This document shows positions 1 to 7,039 of a stretch of 9,174 bases of DNA, one piece after another (position 1 is the stretch's first letter; the number at the start of each line of letters is the position of its first letter). This stretch comes from JAAFIP01 sp043747295 (GTDB lineage: Bacteria > Pseudomonadota > Gammaproteobacteria > Burkholderiales > Burkholderiaceae_C). The notes beneath the pieces are model-generated. The model saw only the letters and a program-made list of their open reading frames with translations. It was not told the DNA's origin and searched no databases. The stretch is from positions 1 through 9,174 of the forward strand of contig JAYTPK010000329.1 of NCBI GenBank assembly GCA_043747295.1, in the 5' to 3' direction. Made by a program: the position numbers and the translations under genes.

Positions 1-438
1 CTTGAGCCAGGTATCACCCCTGTATGTTTTAACTTACCTTCGCGTGACGGACACACGTGGCGTGTAGGCTTGAGTGTCTGTTACGACCTGCGCTTTGCCG
101 CACTGTATGCAGCCTTGCAAGCCGATTTGCTATTGGTGCCCAGTGCATTTACCTACACCACTGGACAGGCGCATTGGGAAACGCTGCTACGCGCACGAGC
201 GATAGAGAACCTAGCCTACGTAGCAGCAGCCGCCCAAGGTGGGCAGCACGCTAACGGGCGCAGCACGTGGGGCCACAGCATGCTCATTGATGGATGGGGC
301 CATGTGCTAGGCCAGTTTGCACAAGGGGCGGGCGTTGTATTAGCAGACATGTCTTGGGACTCGCTGCAACAGTTGCGTGCGCAACTGCCAGTTTTAGCGC
401 ACCGCAAAGTCTTATCTCTACCGCAAGCTGGTGCATGA
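1..438 (+). CDS. Carbon-nitrogen hydrolase (nitrilase superfamily, Nit type), 3' part only
   Basis: The reading frame is open from the first base and ends at TGA 436-438, so the gene starts before the window; 145 residues are visible. The catalytic nucleophile region is present as SVCYDLRF, with the Cys at bases 79-81. It is followed by the family signatures VPSAFTYTTGQAHWETLLRA, RAIEN and WGHSMLIDGWG. The catalytic Glu and Lys of the Glu-Lys-Cys triad would lie upstream and cannot be checked. The family hydrolyses C-N bonds of amides; the WETLLRARAIEN pattern is that of Nit1/YbeM-like proteins, several of which are deaminated-glutathione amidases, so metabolite repair is the likeliest role (inference). 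The protein should be cytoplasmic. The stop codon overlaps the ATG of the histidine kinase (ATGA), which suggests translational coupling. The family call is secure; the substrate is not. Confidence 0.9.
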   Translation, partial: LEPGITPVCFNLPSRDGHTWRVGLSVCYDLRFAALYAALQADLLLVPSAFTYTTGQAHWETLLRARAIENLAYVAAAAQGGQHANGRSTWGHSMLIDGWGHVLGQFAQGAGVVLADMSWDSLQQLRAQLPVLAHRKVLSLPQAGA

Positions 439-2459
439 AATTTTCGCCTGTAGCGGTGGTAGTACTATCGCGCTGGAAGCTGGCCTTGAATCGCCGCGCT
501 CTGTTGTGGATTGTCTTGGTAGCTTTGGTAGCAGCATTGTTGGCCACTTTGGTATGGCTGGCTGGCAGGTACGAGGTCAGTCAAGTGCAACTGCGCATTG
601 AGCGTGATGCCGTCGATGCCGTTGGTGACATTAGGTCTGCTCTGACACGCAATGTGCAAAACCTGCAAGCACTACCCAATGCACAAGAGCAACCAAGTGC
701 TTGGCTACAAGATGCCTTTGCGGTGTTGCGCGAGCATCGGGAGGTGGTACGTCTAGAGTGGCGCGACAATCAATACATCGTGGGCGCAGTGGCTGAGTCA
801 CCATATCAAGTGGCTTTATTTACTAAGATTATGCGGCCCAGCACACAAGCCGAAGTGCAAACTGCATGTGACAGTGCGCGACGCATTAGCGGGCCGGCAT
901 ACTCCCCAAGCCACTTTCAGCCTTTGTCGGAAGGCATGGGATCAGAGCTAATTGAGATGTGTTTGCCATTGAGCGCAGCAGGGCAAAAAAATGGTTTTCT
1001 AGTCGTCACGTACGCTTTGCAAAGCATGCTAACTGAATTTGTCAGCAAGCAAATATCGCGCAGCCAAGATGTATCTATCAATGAAGCTGATGGCACACGG
1101 CTTGCTGTTCAAGGCGCTTTAAGGCGCGGCTCAAGCGTTTTTAGTGCAACGCATTTACTCGATTTACCCGGAAATACCTTGGTGCTGCGTGTAGATAGCT
1201 GGCGCACAGCACCCGATTTATTCCCTAATGTACTAACTGCATTGGTCACATTAATGACCTTGGCCTTGTTGTCTGTGCTGGTACTGCTGGGCAAAGATAT
1301 AGGTATGCGCCTGCGTGCAGAACGCGATTTAGCTGAGTCACTGGCTTTTCGTAAAGCCATGGAAGACTCGCTAGTTACAGGCATGCGCGCGCGCGATTTA
1401 GAGGGGCGTATTACCTATGTGAATCCTGCTTTTTGCCAGATGACAGGCTTTAGCGCGGCCGAGCTAGTCGGCATAACATCTCCCATGCCTTACTGGCCAC
1501 CAGAGCTGGCTAATGAATACTTGCAGCGCCAGACGGTGCGCTTGTCAGGCCAATTGCCCACGCGCGAAGGCTTTGAGTCAATGTTTATTCGCAAAGATGG
1601 TAAGCGTTTTCCAGTTCTGATCATTGAGGCGCCGCTCATCAATGCGATGCAGGTGCAAACGGGTTGGATGAGTGCGGTATTGGACATCACCGATCAACGG
1701 CGCATGGAGGAGCAATCACGCGCCAGTCAAGAGCGCTTGCAAGCTAGTGCACGCTTGGCCATGGTGGGCGAGATGGCATCGCTTATGAGCCATGAACTCA
1801 ATCAACCGTTAGCAGCGATATCAAGCTATGCCACAGGCTCGCTCAACATGTTAGGTGACGGTAGCTCGCTAAGCCCTCAAGATATGCAGCACGCTATGCA
1901 ACGCATCAGCGAGCAAGCTGAGCGTGCAGGCAAGGTCATTAAATCAGTACACGATTTTGTGCGCCGACGTGACCAAACCCACGAAGCCGCGGCACCCCAT
2001 GCACTGTTTGATGCCATCATGCCACTGGTAAGTCTGCAAGCGCGCAAGCTGGGTGTGAATGTGCAAGTTAATTGTCCTGCATCCATTGCGCAGGTGCAAT
2101 GTGATCGAACCATGGTCGAACAGGTATTACTCAACCTAGCGCGTAACGCCATGCAAGCTATGGACAGCGCCCCTGTCCATCAACGTACTGTCGTCCTTGC
2201 CGCACGAGGTATCACACCACCCGCAGACCATGCAGGGCGTTGGATTGAGTTTTCCGTGGCAGATCAAGGCGCTGGTATTGATGAATCTACTGCAGGTCAA
2301 TTGTTTACGCCGTTCTTTACCACCAAACCCGAGGGCATGGGCCTAGGCTTAAGCCTGTGCCGTACCGTGGTGGAGCAGCACGGTGGATTTCTAACGTATG
2401 AGCCTAACCTGCCTCGCGGCACAGTGTTCAAATTTACCCTACCGCAAACAGTGATCTAA
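435..2459 (+). CDS. PAS-domain membrane sensor histidine kinase
   Basis: This 674-residue kinase should autophosphorylate on His and pass phosphate to the regulator encoded next. TM1 is about residues 22-44 and TM2 about 263-287, enclosing a periplasmic sensor region of roughly 215 residues. A PAS/PAC domain follows at about 309-420 (ITYVNPAFCQMTGFS, then VLDITDQRR). The HisKA H-box is GEMASLMSHELNQPLAA with phospho-acceptor His453. The ATPase domain shows the N box (LLNLARNAMQAM, Asn571), G1 box (DQGAGI, Asp610), F box (FTPFFTTK) and G2 box (GMGLGL, from Gly634). HELNQPLAA with this ATPase type resembles the DctB/FixL group. I chose ATG 435 because it overlaps the upstream stop as ATGA and puts TM1 close to the N-terminus; the frame is open further upstream (an ATG at 294), but that would overlap the hydrolase by 145 bases. 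I cannot tell the ligand from the sequence. Confidence 0.93.
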   Translation: MKFSPVAVVVLSRWKLALNRRALLWIVLVALVAALLATLVWLAGRYEVSQVQLRIERDAVDAVGDIRSALTRNVQNLQALPNAQEQPSAWLQDAFAVLREHREVVRLEWRDNQYIVGAVAESPYQVALFTKIMRPSTQAEVQTACDSARRISGPAYSPSHFQPLSEGMGSELIEMCLPLSAAGQKNGFLVVTYALQSMLTEFVSKQISRSQDVSINEADGTRLAVQGALRRGSSVFSATHLLDLPGNTLVLRVDSWRTAPDLFPNVLTALVTLMTLALLSVLVLLGKDIGMRLRAERDLAESLAFRKAMEDSLVTGMRARDLEGRITYVNPAFCQMTGFSAAELVGITSPMPYWPPELANEYLQRQTVRLSGQLPTREGFESMFIRKDGKRFPVLIIEAPLINAMQVQTGWMSAVLDITDQRRMEEQSRASQERLQASARLAMVGEMASLMSHELNQPLAAISSYATGSLNMLGDGSSLSPQDMQHAMQRISEQAERAGKVIKSVHDFVRRRDQTHEAAAPHALFDAIMPLVSLQARKLGVNVQVNCPASIAQVQCDRTMVEQVLLNLARNAMQAMDSAPVHQRTVVLAARGITPPADHAGRWIEFSVADQGAGIDESTAGQLFTPFFTTKPEGMGLGLSLCRTVVEQHGGFLTYEPNLPRGTVFKFTLPQTVI

Positions 2460-2496
2460 TTGCGAAAATGTACAAAACTATTTTTAAGAATTGACT

Positions 2497-3123
2497 ATGC
2501 AGCCCACATTAGATGCGACCATATATGTTGTAGATGATGATGCCAGTGTGCGTGATGCCCTGGCCTGGTTACTGCGTTCACGGCATCTGCCCTATGTTTT
2601 GTTTGCCAGTGGCGAGGCTTTTTTAGAAGAAGCGGTGAGCCACTTTAGCCCAAGCCAGCCCAGTTGTTTATTGCTAGATGTGCGTATGCCCGGTATGAGC
2701 GGTTTGGCGTTATTCGACATCATTCAAACTAAGCCATGGGCTAGCGTGCTACCTATAATTTTTCTCACTGGGCACGCCGATGTGCCCACAGCAGTAGACA
2801 CCGTAAAACGCGGAGCGTTTGATTTTTTTGAGAAGCCATTTTCTGATAATGCCCTGGTTGACCGGGTAGAGCAAGCGCTGGCAGCGAGTGCCAAGGTGGT
2901 GCTAGCTCAGAAAGACGTGCAAGCTTTGCGCCAGCGCCACAATGAATTAACAGAACGCGAGCATGATGTCCTGCAACTGGTTGTGCAAGGCCTGCCTAAT
3001 AAATTGATCGCAGATCAGCTATCCATCAGCGTGCGCACGGTGGAAGTGCACCGTGCGCGCGTGTTTGACAAAATGGGTGTGAAGTCTGCAGTTGAATTGG
3101 CAAATTTGCTACAAAAAATATAG
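2497..3123 (+). CDS. FixJ/NarL-type two-component response regulator
   Basis: This 208-residue regulator has an N-terminal receiver domain and a C-terminal LuxR-type DNA-binding domain. The receiver shows the acidic pocket YVVDDDASVRD (Asp13-15), phospho-acceptor Asp61 in LLLDVRMPGMSG, Thr91 in FLTGHADV and Lys113 in FFEKPF, so it should be phosphorylatable. The helix-turn-helix spans about residues 147-208 (LTEREHDVL ... GLPNKLIADQLSISVRTVEVHRARV ... KMGV, in order). It should act as a cytoplasmic transcription factor driven by the kinase 37 bases upstream. ATG 2497 is preferred over the in-frame TTG at 2491: the purine run AAGAA at 2486-2490 sits 6 bases before the ATG but directly abuts the TTG. 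The architecture matches FixJ, TodT and StyR-like regulators. Its target promoters cannot be inferred, as no responsive transport or catabolic gene lies beside it. Confidence 0.92.
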   Translation: MQPTLDATIYVVDDDASVRDALAWLLRSRHLPYVLFASGEAFLEEAVSHFSPSQPSCLLLDVRMPGMSGLALFDIIQTKPWASVLPIIFLTGHADVPTAVDTVKRGAFDFFEKPFSDNALVDRVEQALAASAKVVLAQKDVQALRQRHNELTEREHDVLQLVVQGLPNKLIADQLSISVRTVEVHRARVFDKMGVKSAVELANLLQKI

Positions 3124-3130
3124 CAAATTT
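3102..3130. terminator. Possible AT-rich hairpin at the convergent gene ends
   Basis: Two perfectly complementary 10-base arms, AAATTTGCTA (3102-3111) and TAGCAAATTT (3121-3130), flank a 9-base loop. The right arm begins with the TAG stop of the response regulator. The gap gene arriving from the other strand ends only 18 bases further on, at 3148. The position suits a shared terminator. However, the stem has only three G/C pairs and no U-tract follows on either strand; the A/T run is in the loop. Function as a terminator is therefore uncertain. Confidence 0.35.
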
Positions 3131-3147
3131 ATCTGTCAACTTCAAAA

Positions 3148-4149
3148 CTATTTGCTAGCGACCACGCGCACCATCTCTAGTGTCTTGTTGCTGTAGCCCC
3201 ATTCGTTGTCATACCAGCTCACCACTTTGACAAAAGTGCTGTCCAGTGCAATGCCAGCGTCAGCGTCAAACACACTGGTACAGCTCTCGCCCCTGAAGTC
3301 GCTGGCTACCACTTTGTCTTCGGTATAACCCAGTACGCCCTTCATAGCACCCAAGCTTTGTGCTTTCATTTCGGCGCAAATCTCAGCGTAGCTGGCTTCT
3401 TTCACCAGCTCTACAGTCAAGTCGATCACTGACACATCGCTGGTGGGCACGCGAAATGACATGCCCGTGAGTTTTTTATTCAGCTCAGGAATCACCACAC
3501 CTACCGCTTTAGCTGCGCCGGTAGACGATGGGATGATGTTTTCTAAAATACCGCGTCCACCGCGCCAGTCTTTGTTACTCGGCCCATCTACAGTTTTTTG
3601 CGTAGCAGTAGCAGCGTGCACGGTGGTCATCAGGCCGCGCTTGATGCCCCATTTATCATTAAGCACTTTGGCTACAGGTGCCAAGCAGTTAGTGGTGCAG
3701 CTAGCGTTAGAAATAATGGCCTGACCGGCATAGGTTTTGTCGTTCACACCGTAGACGAACATGGGAGTGTCGTCTTTGGAGGGCGCTGACATCACTACTT
3801 TTTTAGCGCCCGCATCTAGGTGCTTTTGCGCAGTCACTTTGTCTAAGAACAAGCCCGTAGATTCGATCACCACGCTGGCACCCACTTCGTTCCACTTTAA
3901 AGTAGCAGGGTCGCGCTCTTGCGTTAGGCGAATGCGTTTGCCGTTGACCACCAAGGTATTGCCGTCTACAGATACATCGCCTTTAAAACGGCCGTGCACG
4001 CTGTCGTACTTGAGCATATAGGCCAAATAATCAGGCTCCAGTAAATCGTTAATGCCGACGATTTCAATATCAGAAAAATTTTGAACCGCAGCGCGAAATA
4101 CCATGCGTCCGATACGGCCAAAGCCGTTAATGCCTACCTTGATGGTCAT
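3148..4149 (-). CDS. gapA: Type I glyceraldehyde-3-phosphate dehydrogenase
   Basis: The 333-residue protein has the usual family length. It catalyses the reversible oxidative phosphorylation of glyceraldehyde-3-phosphate to 1,3-bisphosphoglycerate in the cytoplasm. The nucleotide-binding N-terminus is KVGINGFGRIGRMVFRA. The catalytic motif SNASCTTNCLAPVAKV places the nucleophile at Cys151 with the partner His178 (TTVHAATATQKTVDGPS). Asp35 in GINDL is the residue that normally favours NAD+ over NADP+, so an NAD-dependent enzyme is inferred. The C-terminal SWYDNEWGYSNKTLEMV motif is complete. The ATG is supported by a GGAGA ribosome binding site (CTCC at 4158-4161 on the plus strand) 8 bases upstream. 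It is the last gene of the apparent tkt-PKD protein-gap operon. Nothing is missing or truncated. Confidence 0.98.
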   Translation of the reverse strand: MTIKVGINGFGRIGRMVFRAAVQNFSDIEIVGINDLLEPDYLAYMLKYDSVHGRFKGDVSVDGNTLVVNGKRIRLTQERDPATLKWNEVGASVVIESTGLFLDKVTAQKHLDAGAKKVVMSAPSKDDTPMFVYGVNDKTYAGQAIISNASCTTNCLAPVAKVLNDKWGIKRGLMTTVHAATATQKTVDGPSNKDWRGGRGILENIIPSSTGAAKAVGVVIPELNKKLTGMSFRVPTSDVSVIDLTVELVKEASYAEICAEMKAQSLGAMKGVLGYTEDKVVASDFRGESCTSVFDADAGIALDSTFVKVVSWYDNEWGYSNKTLEMVRVVASK

Positions 4150-4189
4150 ACTAGTTTCTCCAGAATCAATAAATTAAATGTGCCGTGAA

Positions 4190-4792
4190 TTACACGCGGC
4201 AACCGAGTTGGCCTTTTTTCGCATTTTCAAAATATGTCAAATCCCCAGGGCAGTTGACCTTGGCTTCTGGTAGTTTGGTGTTGGGTTTAGCGGTACAAGT
4301 AAAAGCTTGGGTCTTTTTGTTCATACCGGGCTTGGCCAGCTTCCAATCCGCAGGGCACAGGTCTGCAGGCTTAGCTGCTGGTTTGGCAGCTGACGCAGCA
4401 GCTACGGGCGCTGCTGCCACTGGCACGGCCGCTACAGCCACAGTGGCCTTTAAATCTTTACCCAAACATTTGAGTGATGAGCCTGCTTTAGTAGGCTCAA
4501 CCGATACGGTGTAGTTGCCAGCTTTGGCGTAGGTATGGGTTGCTACGCGTGGGATATCACGCTCGCTGGTGATCTTCTCGCTGCTGGTGGTACCATCGCC
4601 CCATACAAATAGCAAGCCGCAGTTGATTTGGTTACCTTTTGCTTCAAGGTCAGCGGTCAACTTAACGGATTCGCCCGCTTTGATTTGTGCAGGCTCTACT
4701 TTAATGCCGGTTAAGGTTTGTGCTGATACAGCGGTTACGCACACAGCGGTGAGTGCTGCAATAATTGCTGCTAGGGTTTGACGAATTTGCAT
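4190..4792 (-). CDS. Secreted PKD-like protein with duplicated cysteine motif, unknown function
   Basis: I do not recognise a named family for this 200-residue protein. A Sec signal peptide is clear: a basic start (MQIRQT), a hydrophobic core and an Ala-X-Ala-like end at VSA-Q (cleavage near residue 24). Residues 27-120 look like a PKD/Ig-like beta-sandwich, with LFVWGDGTTSS and HTYAKAGNYTVSV as its hallmark strands and Cys58 and Cys109 likely paired. An Ala/Pro/Lys linker spans about 119-143. The last 55 residues hold two similar half-repeats, each starting C-P-x-D and closing with a Cys: Cys146-Cys166 and Cys181-Cys198. The mature protein thus has six cysteines, fitting a disulfide-bonded periplasmic or secreted protein. 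GGAG lies 6 bases before the ATG (plus-strand CTCC at 4799-4802). It sits 40 bases upstream of gap and 60 bases after tkt. A role in cell-envelope binding is only a guess. Confidence 0.85.
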   Translation of the reverse strand: MQIRQTLAAIIAALTAVCVTAVSAQTLTGIKVEPAQIKAGESVKLTADLEAKGNQINCGLLFVWGDGTTSSEKITSERDIPRVATHTYAKAGNYTVSVEPTKAGSSLKCLGKDLKATVAVAAVPVAAAPVAAASAAKPAAKPADLCPADWKLAKPGMNKKTQAFTCTAKPNTKLPEAKVNCPGDLTYFENAKKGQLGCRV

Positions 4793-4847
4793 AATGATCT
4801 CCAGTTAAAAAATAAAACAACGATAACTTAAAAAAACTATCTATCCC

Positions 4848-4861
4848 TTGCGTTAACGCAA
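4848..4861. repeat. 14-base perfect palindrome over the tkt stop codon
   Basis: TTGCGTTAACGCAA reads identically on both strands and contains the TAA stop of tkt (plus-strand TTA, 4853-4855). On the minus transcript it can fold as a 5-bp stem with a 4-base loop. A run of seven U follows, but only about 10 bases downstream, so it is a poor intrinsic terminator. A weak attenuator, an RNase-processing site between tkt and the next gene, or chance are all possible. Confidence 0.3.
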
Positions 4862-6922
4862 AGCAGCCAGCACCGTAGCGGCCACGTTCTCAGGTGTAAA
4901 GCCAAAGTGCTTAAACAAATCAGGCGCGGGGGCTGACTCGCCGTAGCTGTCAATGCCCACCACGGCGGCGCAGCCATATTTCCACCAGCCATCGGTACTG
5001 CCCATCTCTACGGCAATACGCGGGATGCCTGCGGGCAGAACTTGCTTTTTGTAGGCCACGCTTTGCTTGTCAAAGGTGGTGGTGCTGGGCATAGACACTA
5101 CGCGCACCGCAATCTTTCTAGCCGCTAACAGCTCTTGCGCTTTAAGTGCCAATTGCACTTCAGACCCTGTGGCGATGATGATGGCTTGGGTCTTTTTATT
5201 CACGCCCACTTCGCTAGGCTCGGCCAACACATAAGCACCCTTGCTGATATTGTCCACGCCAGATGCATCTGGCGCTAGCTTAGATGCAGCCTTGGGCGCG
5301 TAGGGCAGGTTTTGGCGGCTTAGCAGCAGCGCGGTGGGCTTAGATTTGTTTTGCAACGCTACGGCCCAGGCCACAGCGGTCTCTGCGGTGTCACCCGGAC
5401 GCCATACGTCCAGGTTAGGTATCAAACGCAGCGATGCAGCATGCTCAATCGACTGGTGCGTTGGGCCATCTTCGCCCAAACCGATAGAGTCGTGGGTAAA
5501 CACATGCACCACGCGACGCTTCATCAGCGCGGCCATGCGAATTGCGTTACGGCTGTAATCGCTGAAAGTAAGGAAGGTACCGCCGTAGGGGATGAATCCG
5601 CCATGCAAGCAAATGCCGTTCATGATGGCGGCCATGCCAAACTCGCGCACACCGTAGTTAATGTGGCGGCCTAGTTTGCCATCAGCATCACGCTTTACGT
5701 CGCCTGCTGCGTCCATGCGCAGCGCAGGGGTGCTCTTGGTGTTGGTGAGGTTAGAGCCGGTCAAATCCGCGCTGCCGCCCAGCATCTCAGGCAATGCAGC
5801 GGTAAAGGCCTCTAGTGCGATTTGTGATGCTTTACGTGATGCTACGGTCTCGGCCTTGTCGTTTGCGGCAATCACCGTGTCCACCACGGTTTGCGCAAAG
5901 TTCTTGGGCAAGTCGCCCGCCATGCGGCGCAAAAACTCGTTGGCCAAATCTGGAAACTCTTGGCGGTAGCCAGCAAAGCGGGTGTCCCAGCTCAGCTCGG
6001 CCTGCGTGCCTTTGGCCAAACCATTCCAGTCGCCATAGACTGATTTAGGAATATCAAACGGCGCATGCGCCCAGCCCAGCGCGGCGCGGGTGAGGGCGAT
6101 TTCTTCTGCACCCAGTGGCTCGCCGTGCGCCTTGGCGGTGTTGGCGCGGTTGGGGCTGCCTTTGCCAATGCTGGTTTTGCAGATGATCAGGGTGGGTTTG
6201 TCAGCCGAATTTTTAGCATCGGCAATGGCGCGGTCTACCGCATCTACATTGTGGCCATCTACTTTTTCAATCACATGCCAGCCATACGCTTTAAAGCGCT
6301 GCGCTGTGTTGTCAATAAACCAAGGCGCGACCTGGCCGTCGATGCTGATGCCGTTGTCGTCGTACAGCGCAATCAGTTTGTTCAGTTTCCACGCGCCAGC
6401 TAGGGCGGCTGCTTCGTGGCTAATGCCTTCCATCAGGCAGCCGTCACCTAAAAACACATAGGTGTGGTGGCCTACGATGCTGTGGCCTGGTTTGTTAAAT
6501 TCAGCGGCCAGTAATTTTTCAGCCAGCGCCATACCCACGGCGTTAGTCACGCCTTGGCCTAATGGGCCGGTGGTGGTCTCGACTCCGGGTGTCACATCTA
6601 CTTCAGGGTGGCCAGCGGTTTTGCTGTGCAGCTTGCGAAAGTTCTTCAGCTCGCTCATGGGCAAGTCATAGCCTGTGAGGTGCAGCAGTGCGTAGATCAG
6701 CATCGAGCCGTGGCCGTTAGACAGCACAAAACGGTCGCGGTCAGCCCAGTGCGGGTTGGCCGGGTTGTGCTTTAAATGGCGGCCCCACAAGGCTACAGCC
6801 ATGTCGGCCATGCCCATGGGGGCGCCGGGGTGGCCAGAGTTGGCGGCTTGTACAGAGTCCATTGCCAAAGCGCGGATAGCGTTGGCCATATCTTTGGTGT
6901 TGCTAGGGGTGTGGGTGGTCAT
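4853..6922 (-). CDS. tkt: Transketolase
   Basis: From ATG 6922 the protein has 689 residues, close to the usual 660-690. It transfers a two-carbon ketol unit between sugar phosphates using thiamine diphosphate, in the pentose phosphate pathway and, where present, the Calvin cycle. The visible motifs are NSGHPGAPMG (residues 29-38), HSKTAGHPE (99-107), the ThDP/metal motif GDGCLMEG starting at 159 with Asn190 (YDDNGISID), the catalytic Glu428 in VREFGMAAIMNG, and GLGEDGPTHQSIEH at 481-494. The frame opens further upstream with a TTG at 6949, but family proteins start near the conserved MANAIRALA segment, so ATG 6922 fits better. No purine-rich ribosome binding site precedes that ATG (CTGCCCACCC). 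A small frame with a strong site ends 10 bases upstream and may deliver ribosomes by reinitiation. It heads the likely operon with the PKD protein and gap. Confidence 0.97.
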   Translation of the reverse strand: MTTHTPSNTKDMANAIRALAMDSVQAANSGHPGAPMGMADMAVALWGRHLKHNPANPHWADRDRFVLSNGHGSMLIYALLHLTGYDLPMSELKNFRKLHSKTAGHPEVDVTPGVETTTGPLGQGVTNAVGMALAEKLLAAEFNKPGHSIVGHHTYVFLGDGCLMEGISHEAAALAGAWKLNKLIALYDDNGISIDGQVAPWFIDNTAQRFKAYGWHVIEKVDGHNVDAVDRAIADAKNSADKPTLIICKTSIGKGSPNRANTAKAHGEPLGAEEIALTRAALGWAHAPFDIPKSVYGDWNGLAKGTQAELSWDTRFAGYRQEFPDLANEFLRRMAGDLPKNFAQTVVDTVIAANDKAETVASRKASQIALEAFTAALPEMLGGSADLTGSNLTNTKSTPALRMDAAGDVKRDADGKLGRHINYGVREFGMAAIMNGICLHGGFIPYGGTFLTFSDYSRNAIRMAALMKRRVVHVFTHDSIGLGEDGPTHQSIEHAASLRLIPNLDVWRPGDTAETAVAWAVALQNKSKPTALLLSRQNLPYAPKAASKLAPDASGVDNISKGAYVLAEPSEVGVNKKTQAIIIATGSEVQLALKAQELLAARKIAVRVVSMPSTTTFDKQSVAYKKQVLPAGIPRIAVEMGSTDGWWKYGCAAVVGIDSYGESAPAPDLFKHFGFTPENVAATVLAALR

Positions 6923-6932
6923 GGGTGGGCAG

Positions 6933-7025
6933 CTAGAGCGGTAAGCCAAAAGTGGCGATGTGAGCGAAATAAGGAAAACCCTGAGATTTTAACGCGCCCT
7001 CAAGCCCAAGCCGCGCAATAGCCAT
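6933..7025 (-). CDS. Candidate 30-codon leader peptide (uORF) upstream of tkt
   Basis: On the minus strand an ATG at 7025-7023 opens 30 codons, ending at TAG 6935-6933. The encoded peptide begins MAIARLGLEGALKSQ and ends TFGLPL; it is not a recognisable family. A perfect GGAGG (plus-strand CCTCC, 7035-7039) lies 9 bases before the ATG, a near-ideal arrangement. The stop is 10 bases from the tkt ATG, which has no Shine-Dalgarno sequence of its own, so coupling or reinitiation is plausible. There is no run of regulatory codons of the kind seen in amino-acid attenuators. A frame this short can arise by chance, and the GGAGG also abuts the start codon of speD on the other strand. Confidence 0.4.
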   Translation of the reverse strand: MAIARLGLEGALKSQGFPYFAHIATFGLPL

Positions 7026-7039
7026 TACAGTTAACCTCC

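Noticed and set aside
294..434. Extended N-terminus of the histidine kinase from an upstream ATG at 294
   Set aside because: It lies entirely over the Nit hydrolase coding region in another frame; ATG 435 forms the ATGA overlap and places the first membrane helix near the N-terminus.
2491..2496. TTG start for the response regulator at 2491
   Set aside because: The purine run AAGAA abuts it directly, leaving no spacing, whereas ATG 2497 is correctly spaced.
2460..2496. Possible promoter between the kinase and the regulator
   Set aside because: TTGCGA at 2460 and CTATTT near 2478 are only 12 bases apart, too close for a sigma-70 promoter; cotranscription is simpler.
4366..4440. Repetitive GCA/GCT-rich stretch that could be a tandem repeat
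   Set aside because: It encodes the Ala/Pro/Lys linker of the secreted protein; the units are irregular and low complexity explains it.
5334..6461. Several plus-strand frames of 70-120 codons opposite transketolase
   Set aside because: They are antisense shadows of tkt; the compositions are unlike proteins and none has a convincing ribosome binding site.
6923..6949. TTG start at 6949 adding nine residues to transketolase
   Set aside because: The extra residues (MAYRSSCPP) do not resemble family N-termini and no ribosome binding site favours the TTG; ATG 6922 gives the usual length.
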